Part shown: positions 1 through 7,891 of the stretch, piece by piece
Numbering within the stretch: the stretch's first letter is position 1
How the letters are laid out: each line of letters opens with the position of its first letter
Assembly: GCA_051009015.1 (NCBI GenBank)
Contig: JBPCWZ010000197.1
Coordinates: 1 to 15,359 of the forward strand
Direction of reading: 5' to 3'
Source: JAHRAH01 sp051009015
GTDB lineage: Bacteria > Pseudomonadota > Gammaproteobacteria > Tethybacterales > Persebacteraceae
Length of the DNA: 15,359 bases
Made by a program: the position numbers and the translations under genes
Notes under the pieces: generated by a model
Database searches by the model: none
The model's input: the letters and a program-made list of their open reading frames with translations, nothing else
Told to the model about the DNA's origin: nothing

Positions 1-1677
1 GGCATTACCCGCGAAGAGTTGCAATCGGGCAAGCCGATAGTCGGCATCGCCCAAAGCGGCAGCGATTTGTCGCCTTGCAACCGCATACATCTGCAAACTG
101 CCAAACGCGCAAGAGACGGCATTATCGCCGCCGGCGGCGTGCCGATGGAATTCCCCACCCATCCGATACAAGAAACCGGCAGAAGACCAACGGCGGCGCT
201 TGACAGAAACCTCGCATATCTGGGTTTGGTGGAAGTGCTGCACGGCTATCCGCTTGACGGCGTGATACTCACAACCGGCTGCGACAAAACAACACCGGCA
301 AGCATTATGGCGGCGGCGACAGCCGACATCCCCGCCATCGTCCTGTCCGGCGGGCCCATGCTGAACGGATGGCACGAAAACAAGCGCGCAGGGTCGGGCG
401 CGGTTATCTGGAACTCGCGCTTGCGTTATGCGGCGGGGGAGATAACAAGGGAGGAGTTTATGGACACCGCGGCAAACTCCGCCCCTTCGCCCGGACACTG
501 CAATACAATGGGCACGGCGTTGACGATGAACTGCCTCGCCGAAGGTTTGGGAATGTCGCTCCCCGGTTGTGCGGCTATTCCCGCGCCGCATCGCGCAAGG
601 TTGCAAATGGCATACAACACCGGAGGGCGCATTGTGGAAATGATAAAAGAAGATTTGCGCCCGTCCAGAATTCTCACCCGCGCGGCTTTTGACAATGCCA
701 TAAGTTTGGCAACCGCCATCGGCGCATCAACAAACGCCCCGATACACATCAACGCCATCGCCCGCCATTTGGGGATAACATTGAATGTAAAAGAATGGAG
801 CAACATAGGATTGGATTTGCCGCTGCTTGTTAATTGCCAGCCCGCCGGGGAGTTTTTGGGGGAAGATTTTTATCGCGCCGGCGGCGTGCCTGCGGTAATG
901 GGCGAGTTATTGCGCGCCGGAAAACTGCACCGCCGCGCCGTCTGCGCAAGCGGGCGGACAATCGCCGCGCAATATGCCAAAGCGGTTATTAAAGACAACG
1001 CCGTCATTCGCGCTTTTGACAAACCATTGAAAAAGCGCGCCGGTTTTTTGGCATTGTCGGGAAACTTGTTTGACGATGCGATAATGAAAACCAGCGTAAT
1101 ATCCGATTCATTCCGCCGCGCGCATTTGCAAAAAGCCGGGCAAAAAAACATTCTGCAAGGCGCGGCGGTTGTTTTTGACGGCGCGGAAGATTACCGCGCC
1201 CGCATAAATAACCCGAAACTGAATATTAACGAAAGCAGCATTCTTATCATGCGCGGCGCGGGCGTTTTGGCATGGCCCGGCTCGGCGGAAGTTGTCAATA
1301 TGCAGCCGCCGGACAAGTTGATAAAACGCGGCATTACGGAACTGCCATGCATTGGCGACGGCCGTCAATCCGGCACTTCCGCCGCCCCGGCCATTCTCAA
1401 CGCATCTCCCGAAGCCGCGGCGGGCGGCGGTTTGGCATTGATAAAAGACGGCGACATCGTGCGCGTGGATTTGAACAAAGGAACGGCAAACATATTAATA
1501 AGCGATGACGAGTTATGCCGCCGCCGCAAACAATGGCAGCCGCCGAAACTCCAAAGCCAAACGCCGTGGCAGGAACTCTACCGCGAAAAAACCGGTCAGT
1601 TGTCGGGCGGCGGGTGTTTGGAGTTTGCGCTCAAATACCGCGCAGTCGCCCGCAAAACGCCGCGCCACAATCATTAA
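1..1677 (+). CDS. IlvD/Edd-family sugar-acid dehydratase (L-arabinonate/D-xylonate dehydratase type), 5' partial
   Basis: Predicted to remove water from an aldonic acid such as L-arabinonate or D-xylonate, giving the 2-keto-3-deoxy acid, with an Fe-S cluster and Mg2+ in the cytoplasm. The reading frame is open from base 1, so roughly 30-35 N-terminal residues lie outside the window; the TTG at 19 is not a credible start. Counting from that TTG, the cluster cysteines are C20 (SPCN), C88 (GCDKTTP, with K90) and C161 (HCNTMG). The 68- and 73-residue spacings fit the sugar-acid branch of the family. Further family blocks are LDRNLAYLGLVEVL, GASTNAPIHINAIARH, GNLFDDAIMKTSVIS and the active-site GRQSGTS at about 448-454. 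The next gene starts 19 bases after the stop, so they are probably cotranscribed. Family is certain; the exact substrate (arabinonate, xylonate or another aldonate) cannot be read from sequence. Confidence 0.93.
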   Translation, partial: GITREELQSGKPIVGIAQSGSDLSPCNRIHLQTAKRARDGIIAAGGVPMEFPTHPIQETGRRPTAALDRNLAYLGLVEVLHGYPLDGVILTTGCDKTTPASIMAAATADIPAIVLSGGPMLNGWHENKRAGSGAVIWNSRLRYAAGEITREEFMDTAANSAPSPGHCNTMGTALTMNCLAEGLGMSLPGCAAIPAPHRARLQMAYNTGGRIVEMIKEDLRPSRILTRAAFDNAISLATAIGASTNAPIHINAIARHLGITLNVKEWSNIGLDLPLLVNCQPAGEFLGEDFYRAGGVPAVMGELLRAGKLHRRAVCASGRTIAAQYAKAVIKDNAVIRAFDKPLKKRAGFLALSGNLFDDAIMKTSVISDSFRRAHLQKAGQKNILQGAAVVFDGAEDYRARINNPKLNINESSILIMRGAGVLAWPGSAEVVNMQPPDKLIKRGITELPCIGDGRQSGTSAAPAILNASPEAAAGGGLALIKDGDIVRVDLNKGTANILISDDELCRRRKQWQPPKLQSQTPWQELYREKTGQLSGGGCLEFALKYRAVARKTPRHNH

Positions 1678-1696
1678 TCGGGAGAATAAAAGGGAG

Positions 1697-2797
1697 ATGG
1701 AAAAGATAACATCGCTGACGGCGCAATATTACAAACTTCCGCTGGCGGAAGTTATGACAGACGCCCTGCACGGCGAACACCGTCATTTTGAATTAATCAC
1801 CGCAACCGTGCGCACCGAAAGCGGAAGCGAAGGGACCGGCTATACCTACACCGGCGGGCGCGGCGGGCGGGCGATATTGGCGGTCTTGCAAAATGACTTG
1901 CGGCATTTGTTGCCGGGGATGGATGCCGATGAAGTTGAAAATGTCAATGACGCAATGGACAGGCATTTGCATTATGTCGGGCGCGGCGGCATTGCCGCTT
2001 TTGCCGTGTCGGCTGCGGATATCGCCTTGTGGGATGCCCGATGCAAAAGACGCGGCATCGCCCTGCAAAAAGCGGCGGGCGGCAAATCCGACAGATGCCG
2101 GGTTTATCGCGGCGGCATAGATTTGGATTATCCGCTGCCGAAGTTGCTCGGCAGTGTTGAGGGATATTTGCGCGATGGTTATAACGGCGTAAAAATAAAA
2201 GTCGGCAGCGCGGATATCGGGCGGGACGAAAAGCGCGCCCGCGAAGTGCGCGGATTAATCGGCGATAAAACGGCGTTTATGGTTGATGCAAACTGCGGTT
2301 ATGAATTGGACGCCGCCATTGATGCGGCAAAGCGTTATGCCGAATGCGGCGTGTTGTGGTTTGAAGAGCCGATAATCCCCGATAACTACGAAGGATATGC
2401 CGTCATCGCCGAACAAACCGGCATTCCCCTGGCAACGGGAGAAAACCTGCATATCATTTGGGAGTTTGACCGCGCCCTGAAACATTCCGCGCTTTCGTTC
2501 ATACAACCGGATGCGTCAAACTGCGGCGGCATTACCGGATGGTTAAGAGTCGCGCAAAAAGCCGCGCGGGCGGGAGTTGCCATCTGCAGTCATGGAATGC
2601 AGGAGTTGCATGTCAGTTTGGTATCGGCGTGTAATGACAACAACGGCGGCGGATGGCTGGAAGCACACTCCTTTCCCATAGACCGATACACCAAAAGACC
2701 GCTGGTTTTGGAAAACCATCTTGCCGTCGCCCCGCAAAAGCCGGGCATCGGCGTGGAGTTTGACTGGCAAAAACTTCAAACCGCAAACGAAGCATAA
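1697..2797 (+). CDS. Mandelate racemase/muconate lactonizing enzyme family protein (enolase superfamily sugar-acid dehydratase or epimerase)
   Basis: A 366-residue enolase-superfamily enzyme that should abstract the proton alpha to a carboxylate using Mg2+. From the ATG at 1697 the catalytic residues are K166/K168 (KIK), metal ligands D197, E223 and E249, and the D272-H299 dyad. The 29-, 26-, 26-, 23- and 27-residue spacings match mandelate racemase as I remember it. The segment IQPDASNCGGITGW followed by SHGMQELH is also MR-like. Residues about 1-120 form the capping domain and 130-340 the barrel. I chose this ATG because a longer in-frame version from 1505 would overlap the preceding dehydratase by 173 bases and its extra residues have no family similarity. 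Purine-rich GGGAG stretches lie just upstream. Given the neighbours it probably acts on an aldonate or aldarate, as a dehydratase or epimerase; true mandelate racemase activity is unlikely. Confidence 0.9.
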   Translation: MEKITSLTAQYYKLPLAEVMTDALHGEHRHFELITATVRTESGSEGTGYTYTGGRGGRAILAVLQNDLRHLLPGMDADEVENVNDAMDRHLHYVGRGGIAAFAVSAADIALWDARCKRRGIALQKAAGGKSDRCRVYRGGIDLDYPLPKLLGSVEGYLRDGYNGVKIKVGSADIGRDEKRAREVRGLIGDKTAFMVDANCGYELDAAIDAAKRYAECGVLWFEEPIIPDNYEGYAVIAEQTGIPLATGENLHIIWEFDRALKHSALSFIQPDASNCGGITGWLRVAQKAARAGVAICSHGMQELHVSLVSACNDNNGGGWLEAHSFPIDRYTKRPLVLENHLAVAPQKPGIGVEFDWQKLQTANEA

Positions 2798-2821
2798 AAC
2801 ACAAAACAGGGAGAAGAAACA

Positions 2822-4381
2822 ATGACAACCGAATCGCCGCTAAACTTCGCGACAAACCCCGCCGCCGCCGTCCAAAGCGGCGCGGTCAAACTTCACGATG
2901 ACGACAATGTCGCCATTGTCATAAACGGCATTGCCCGCGGCGAAGCCGTTGCCGATTTTGGCATTACGGCAAAAAACGCCATCCCGCGCGGACACAAAGC
3001 GGCTATTATGCCGATAAACAAAGGCGCGCGCATTGTCAAATACGGGCAGACCATCGGCATCGCAAGTTGCGATATCCGCCCGGGCGAACATCTGCACTTG
3101 CACAATGTCGCGATGGCGGATATCGGGCGCGATTATGCCTTCGGCAAAGACGCCAAAAAAGAACACCCCCCGCAGCGGCGCGATATTTTCAGGGGATACA
3201 AACGCCCCGGCGAAAAAACCGGCACGCGAAACTATATCGGCATTGCATCATCGGTCAACTGCTCGGCGACCGCCGCCCGATTGATAGCGCAGGAAGCGCA
3301 AAATCGCGGGATGCTAAAACCCTACCCGCAAATTGACGGCATCGTGCCGGTTGTGCATGGCGCCGGTTGCGGCGTCGGCACAAATGACGAAGCGTTTTAC
3401 AAACTGCAGCGGGCGATATGGGGGCATGTCGCGCATCCGAACTTTGCCGCCGTGCTGATGATAGGTTTGGGCTGCGAGGCAAATCAAATCCCGATGATGC
3501 TGGAAAAATACGGCACGCCGCAAAACTTCCATCATCTGATAATGCAGCAGCAAGGCGGCACGGCAAAAACCATTGAACAAGGTTTGCAATGGCTGGCGAA
3601 AATGCTGCCGCAAGCGGCGCAATGCAAACGCGAAGACATTCCGGCGTCCGAACTGAAAGTCGCACTGCAATGCGGCGGGTCGGACGGCTTTTCGGGCATT
3701 ACGGCAAATCCGGCATTGGGCTTTGCGGCGGACAGGATAGTGGAAAACGGCGGCTGCGCGGTGCTTGCCGAAACGCCGGAGATATACGGCGCGGAGCATC
3801 TTCTCGCCGGCAGGGCGGCGTCAAAAGAAGTCGGCGAGAAGTTGATAGCGCTCATCCGCTGGTGGGAGGAATATGCCGCCAAACACGGCGGCGCGATGAA
3901 CAACAACCCGACTCCCGGCAACAAAGCGGGCGGCTTGACGACAATATTGGAAAAATCACTCGGCGCGGCGGCAAAAGGGGGGACGACAAATCTGGCGGGC
4001 GTTTATGCCTACGGCGAGATGATAAAAACGCGCGGCTTGATATTTATGGACAGCCCGGGTTATGACCCGGTATCGGTCAGCGGGCAAGTGGCGGCGGGGT
4101 GCAATGTTGTGTGCTTTACGACAGGGCGCGGCTCGTGCTACGGCAACAAACCTTCGCCGACAATAAAGATAGCATCCAACACGCCGATGTTTGACAAAAT
4201 GCGCGGCGATATGGATGTCAATTGCGGGACAATCGCCGAAGGCACGGAAACGGCGTCAAAAGCGGGCATGCGCATATTTGACGAAATCCTGCAAGTAGCA
4301 TCCGGCAAAAAAACCCTGTCAGAAAAACTCGGCGTAGGCGACCTGGAATTCGCCCCCTGGCAAACTTACGCGCAGATGTAA
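2822..4381 (+). CDS. Altronate/galactarate dehydratase family protein (UxaA/GarD), full length
   Basis: A 519-residue metal-dependent hydro-lyase that dehydrates hexonates or hexarates such as altronate or galactarate to the 2-keto-3-deoxy product. An N-terminal SAF domain (about 17-95, with RIVKYGQTIGIA and RPGEHLHLHN) is followed by the main dehydratase domain. That domain opens with FRGYKRPGEKTGTRNYI (123-139) and SSVNCSAT (143-150). Later blocks are HGAGCG (179-184), GLGCEANQ (215-222), CGGSDGFSGITANPA, NPTPGNKAGGLTT and DSPGYDPVSVSGQVAAG. Full-length UxaA and GarD are about 500 residues, so this is complete. AGGGAGA lies 7-13 bases before the ATG, and the gene begins 24 bases after the preceding stop, so it is operonic with it. 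UxaA versus GarD, or another sugar acid, cannot be separated by eye. Confidence 0.92.
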   Translation: MTTESPLNFATNPAAAVQSGAVKLHDDDNVAIVINGIARGEAVADFGITAKNAIPRGHKAAIMPINKGARIVKYGQTIGIASCDIRPGEHLHLHNVAMADIGRDYAFGKDAKKEHPPQRRDIFRGYKRPGEKTGTRNYIGIASSVNCSATAARLIAQEAQNRGMLKPYPQIDGIVPVVHGAGCGVGTNDEAFYKLQRAIWGHVAHPNFAAVLMIGLGCEANQIPMMLEKYGTPQNFHHLIMQQQGGTAKTIEQGLQWLAKMLPQAAQCKREDIPASELKVALQCGGSDGFSGITANPALGFAADRIVENGGCAVLAETPEIYGAEHLLAGRAASKEVGEKLIALIRWWEEYAAKHGGAMNNNPTPGNKAGGLTTILEKSLGAAAKGGTTNLAGVYAYGEMIKTRGLIFMDSPGYDPVSVSGQVAAGCNVVCFTTGRGSCYGNKPSPTIKIASNTPMFDKMRGDMDVNCGTIAEGTETASKAGMRIFDEILQVASGKKTLSEKLGVGDLEFAPWQTYAQM

Positions 4382-4451
4382 TAAGGGCGGGAGCAAAATC
4401 GGGCATTTTGTAGTATCATTTGCAAGTTTTTACAACAAACGGGGGACGCAA

Positions 4452-6545
4452 ATGAGCGAAGAACTGGACAAGAGCATAACGGATGCCATCGGGGCATCTT
4501 TGGCGAAGGGCGCGGGCGATTTTTTTCGCCGGTTTCTTCAAGAAAAGCAGTGTGTAGGGGATGTTTTCTCCATCACTTACGACACGGCGCGGGTGCAAAT
4601 CCACGATTATGAACGGCAACAGGTCGGGGGCATCCCCGCGCTGAGTTTTCTGCTCGCCAGCAGGATACTCCCGGTGGGTGATGCGACAGTTGACCCCGCA
4701 AAAGAGGACTCGTCCGCCATTCTGCTCAGGGTGATGGACGCTGCGGAATTGCCGGACAGCAAGATGGCGGAAGGTGTGCGCGCTGAAACAGCGCGCAGGG
4801 TTAGCGGCGAAATCGACAAGCATTGGGACGATAACAGCGCGATGGATACCGAAACCAAAAATCGTTTGGGATATGCCGGTGTTCATTGCCGGATATTGGG
4901 GACTTTTTTCTTGGAAGAAGACGATGACGAGCCGGGTAAAGTTGTGCCTTGTTTCGGCAGCGACATATCCAACTATTACCCTAACCGCGGGCTGAAAGTG
5001 TATAAGCCGACCGGCGATGCGCTTGAGCAAATAGTGAATTATGTGCGCCCGGCCGACTTGAAGGATTTAAAGGAAAAAGCGTCCCCCGCCAAAGTGCCTC
5101 TCGGCTTTGTCCGATATGCCTCCACTCACCGCAAAGGGCAGATGGTGGATAATGTGCCGGTGAACATTTACCCCGCTGACCTGCTGACGCAGAAAACCGC
5201 GGTTTTCGGCATGACGCGCATGGGAAAATCCAACACAATGAAAATCATCGCCCAGTCGGTGTACAACCTGCGCCGGAACGATGGCGGACATCGCATTGGT
5301 CAAATTATCTTTGATACCAACGGCGAATACGCCAATGAAAATGTGCAAGACGCGGGGGCGCTCAAAAACCTCTGGAAAGTCGCTGGCTTGGATTGGGAAA
5401 AAGAAGTGGCGACATACGGCATCGCTGAACACGACAAAGACCCGACCCGGCGGCTGATGCGGGTTAATTTTTACCGCAAAGATGACCTGCAGATTGGCAA
5501 AGAAATCATTGACGGCATTATCGCCGATGATAGCACAAGATACCTTGCCAATTTTCGCGGCGTGCGCTTTGAACCGCCAGCAACAGGCGACCGTTCCGCC
5601 GAATGCCGTTATAACAGGCGCTTGTTGTGTTACCGTGCACTTCTGCACAAAGCGGGATTTAAACACCCCGATGACATGCGCCCTGACACGAGCGAATTGT
5701 TTAACAAAGAATTGTTAAATGCGATGCGGCAAAGCCCGGATGAGGACAAGCGGGGCGAATATGGGCGCGCCGCAGACATTCTCTCTAAGCCGTCACCATC
5801 GTGGGCGCGCATTGCCGAGGCCGTGGAAATTCTCCGTGATTTTGTTAATGTCAAGAAATCGGGGTATAGCGAATTCAATAGCGATTATACTTCCCGGAAA
5901 GACGGGAGCGGCGATTCGTGGGCCGATGACGGGCTGAAGAAAATTCTGGAGATGTTTTTCTACCCCAACGGCTCCCGGATTGTCGGGCGGGCGGATGTAT
6001 ATCATTCCAAGACGGCTAACTCCGATTATGCCGATGATGTATACGCCGATTTGCAAAATGGCAAACTGGTTATCATAGACCAGTCAACCGGCGAGCCGGA
6101 ACACAACAAAGGGTCCGCCGACCGTGTTATGTGGCGTATTTTTCGCCGCAATCAGGAGAAATTTCGCAAAGGCAAAGTGCCGCCCGACATTATCGTTTAT
6201 GTGGAAGAGGCGCACAACCAATTGCCCTCCGAGAAGGATGCGGATTTGCGCGATGTTTGGGTGCGCACCGCCAAAGAGGGCGCGAAGTTTCACATCGGCA
6301 TGGTGTATGCTACGCAGGAAGTCAGCACGATTCAGCGCAACATTCTCAAGAACACGGCAAACTGGTTTATCGGCCATCTCAATAACACCGACGAAACCAA
6401 GGAGTTGCGTAAATACTACGATTTTGCCGACTTTGTGCCGTCCATTCTGCGCGCGCAGGACAAGGGGTTTTTGCGGGTTAAGACACTCAGCAACCCTTTC
6501 GTTGTGCCGGTGCAGGTTAGGAAGTTTTCCGCCGAGGAGAAATAA
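4452..6545 (+). CDS. HerA-type DNA-translocating ATPase (HerA/FtsK superfamily)
   Basis: A 697-residue ATPase predicted to form a hexameric ring that pumps double-stranded DNA and feeds its NurA partner, encoded next. The P-loop is GMTRMGKSNT from G253 (K259, S260). FDTNGEY (287-293) is the typical post-P-loop strand of the HerA family. Walker B is VYVEEAHNQLP around 582-592, with E585 and E586. The sensor-like YATQEVSTI and the C-terminal block NTANWFIGHLNN are also family hallmarks. Residues 1-250 hold an N-terminal region larger than in archaeal HerA, beginning in a weak HAS-barrel-like section. The start is supported by GGGGGA seven bases upstream. It follows the altronate-dehydratase gene by 70 bases and ends two bases before NurA. 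Function in DNA repair or phage defence is inferred; the ATPase family is clear. Confidence 0.9.
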   Translation: MSEELDKSITDAIGASLAKGAGDFFRRFLQEKQCVGDVFSITYDTARVQIHDYERQQVGGIPALSFLLASRILPVGDATVDPAKEDSSAILLRVMDAAELPDSKMAEGVRAETARRVSGEIDKHWDDNSAMDTETKNRLGYAGVHCRILGTFFLEEDDDEPGKVVPCFGSDISNYYPNRGLKVYKPTGDALEQIVNYVRPADLKDLKEKASPAKVPLGFVRYASTHRKGQMVDNVPVNIYPADLLTQKTAVFGMTRMGKSNTMKIIAQSVYNLRRNDGGHRIGQIIFDTNGEYANENVQDAGALKNLWKVAGLDWEKEVATYGIAEHDKDPTRRLMRVNFYRKDDLQIGKEIIDGIIADDSTRYLANFRGVRFEPPATGDRSAECRYNRRLLCYRALLHKAGFKHPDDMRPDTSELFNKELLNAMRQSPDEDKRGEYGRAADILSKPSPSWARIAEAVEILRDFVNVKKSGYSEFNSDYTSRKDGSGDSWADDGLKKILEMFFYPNGSRIVGRADVYHSKTANSDYADDVYADLQNGKLVIIDQSTGEPEHNKGSADRVMWRIFRRNQEKFRKGKVPPDIIVYVEEAHNQLPSEKDADLRDVWVRTAKEGAKFHIGMVYATQEVSTIQRNILKNTANWFIGHLNNTDETKELRKYYDFADFVPSILRAQDKGFLRVKTLSNPFVVPVQVRKFSAEEK

Positions 6546-6547
6546 TC

Positions 6548-7891
6548 ATGCCGTTTGAAAACGAGCGTGCATCGTATTCTCCTTTGCGGCGCATTTTGCA
6601 AAGCGAAAAGGTGCGCCGCCTGCAGGAACGATTCCGGCTTGCCAAAAGCGCGGGCGACGAAGGGGAGCCGCCCCAATATGAATCTTCGCCCGGCACAAAT
6701 AATCGCCAGCCTGATTTTGTCCTCGCCGTGGATGGCGGATACCATACCACGCCGATAGATACCGGCTATCCCGGCGCGGAGGTCGGCTATATTACCGTTG
6801 CCGCCGTACTTATTTTGCTGGATAAACTGCGGGAAGTTGCAGCGGACGATATTATTAATCCGGTGGAATACCGCAAAACACAAAAGCGGTCATCCATTGA
6901 CACGGTACTGCCGGGGCGCGGCGTGATTATTGACGACGAAAGGTCGCCGGAGGCGTCCATGCGCAAAACTTTGTTTGAGGAAATGGCGGGATATCGCGTT
7001 TTTGATGACAGCGAAAGCATGCTGGAAACATATCAGGCACTTATGAAAAATGCGCCCAATGACGAAAGAGCCCGTTGCCCGTGCGACAAGGGAGAGCGTT
7101 ATCACCGCGGGGTGGGAAAGTATGTGTGCGAATCTTGCGACTTCCCGCTGTATTCCACCGATGCGATGCGCCTGCACGAATTGTTCTCTCCGCACGAGCG
7201 AGGCGATAAGATGTACGGGCATGTTATGTCCACATTGGAACGATTGTGGCTTGTTCATGTTTTGCGCGCTTTTGAGCGGCGGGGAAAAGAGTGGCTTTCC
7301 ATCATTGGGCGAATGGCTTTTATTCTGGACGGGCCTCTTGCGGTTTATGGTACGCCCGCATGGTTGAGCGCGCCAATTCGCACAGAGTTGACGAGAATTA
7401 ACGATGCGCAAAAACGCCTGACCAAAACCGACATGATGATACTCGGCGTGGAAAAATCGGGCGCCTTTGTCCGCCACTTCGAGATGTTGGATGCGCGCGG
7501 TGATGACGGCGTCTCGCGGTTTGTTACGGGGATGCACTTGCGCTTGACGGACGACTATATCAGGAAGCATATTGTTCCGTCCTCGGAAGGAAGGCAATAT
7601 GGCCGCAACACTTACTTCGGGCGCAAGTTGCTTTGCAAAACCGCGCTCGGGCATCGGATTGTTGCCAGTATCGCGTGCTTTACCGAAGAGCAAAGGGATT
7701 TGTCATCGGCTTCGCCCGAGCAATTCCCCCGCCTTGCCGATGCACTTGCGCTTTTTGATAAACTATCGTCCAACTTGTATCCCAATTCCATATCACCCCT
7801 GATTGTCGCCCATTCCGAGGCGGCAATTCCCCTCAATTTGGGCGGGCAGATACTGGAAGACATAGCGAAAAAAGCGGTTGCCGATGCCTGA
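6548..7891 (+). CDS. NurA-domain nuclease with a four-cysteine (zinc-ribbon-like) insertion
   Basis: A 447-residue protein predicted to be the nuclease partner of HerA, with an RNase-H-like NurA fold cutting DNA with divalent metal. The first acidic motif is FVLAVDGGY with D62. The second is AFILDGPL with D261, followed by GVEKSGAFVRHFE. Near the C-terminus, IVAHSEAAIPL is the histidine-containing motif usual in NurA. An insert between the acidic motifs carries C177 and C179 (CPC) and C194 and C197 (CESC), which could bind zinc. It starts 2 bases after the HerA stop; the sequence before the ATG (GAGGAGAAATAATC, within the end of HerA) supplies the ribosome binding site. The partnership with HerA is strongly supported by adjacency. 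The substrate is unknown, and family assignment rests on motifs, not alignment. Confidence 0.82.
   Translation: MPFENERASYSPLRRILQSEKVRRLQERFRLAKSAGDEGEPPQYESSPGTNNRQPDFVLAVDGGYHTTPIDTGYPGAEVGYITVAAVLILLDKLREVAADDIINPVEYRKTQKRSSIDTVLPGRGVIIDDERSPEASMRKTLFEEMAGYRVFDDSESMLETYQALMKNAPNDERARCPCDKGERYHRGVGKYVCESCDFPLYSTDAMRLHELFSPHERGDKMYGHVMSTLERLWLVHVLRAFERRGKEWLSIIGRMAFILDGPLAVYGTPAWLSAPIRTELTRINDAQKRLTKTDMMILGVEKSGAFVRHFEMLDARGDDGVSRFVTGMHLRLTDDYIRKHIVPSSEGRQYGRNTYFGRKLLCKTALGHRIVASIACFTEEQRDLSSASPEQFPRLADALALFDKLSSNLYPNSISPLIVAHSEAAIPLNLGGQILEDIAKKAVADA

Noticed and set aside
426..1368. Several antisense ORFs opposite the IlvD/Edd gene
   Set aside because: They are frame shadows in GC-rich coding sequence: no family motifs, no ribosome binding sites, and a clear real gene on the other strand.
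1505..1696. In-frame extension of the mandelate-racemase-family gene back to an ATG at 1505
   Set aside because: It overlaps the dehydratase by 173 bases, the extra 64 residues look like a shadow of that gene (arginine- and alanine-rich), and family members start near MEKITSLTAQYY.
4391..4419. A sigma-70 promoter before HerA
   Set aside because: Only a -10-like TATCAT is present; the position 17 bases upstream (GAGCAA) does not resemble a -35 box, so I do not annotate it.
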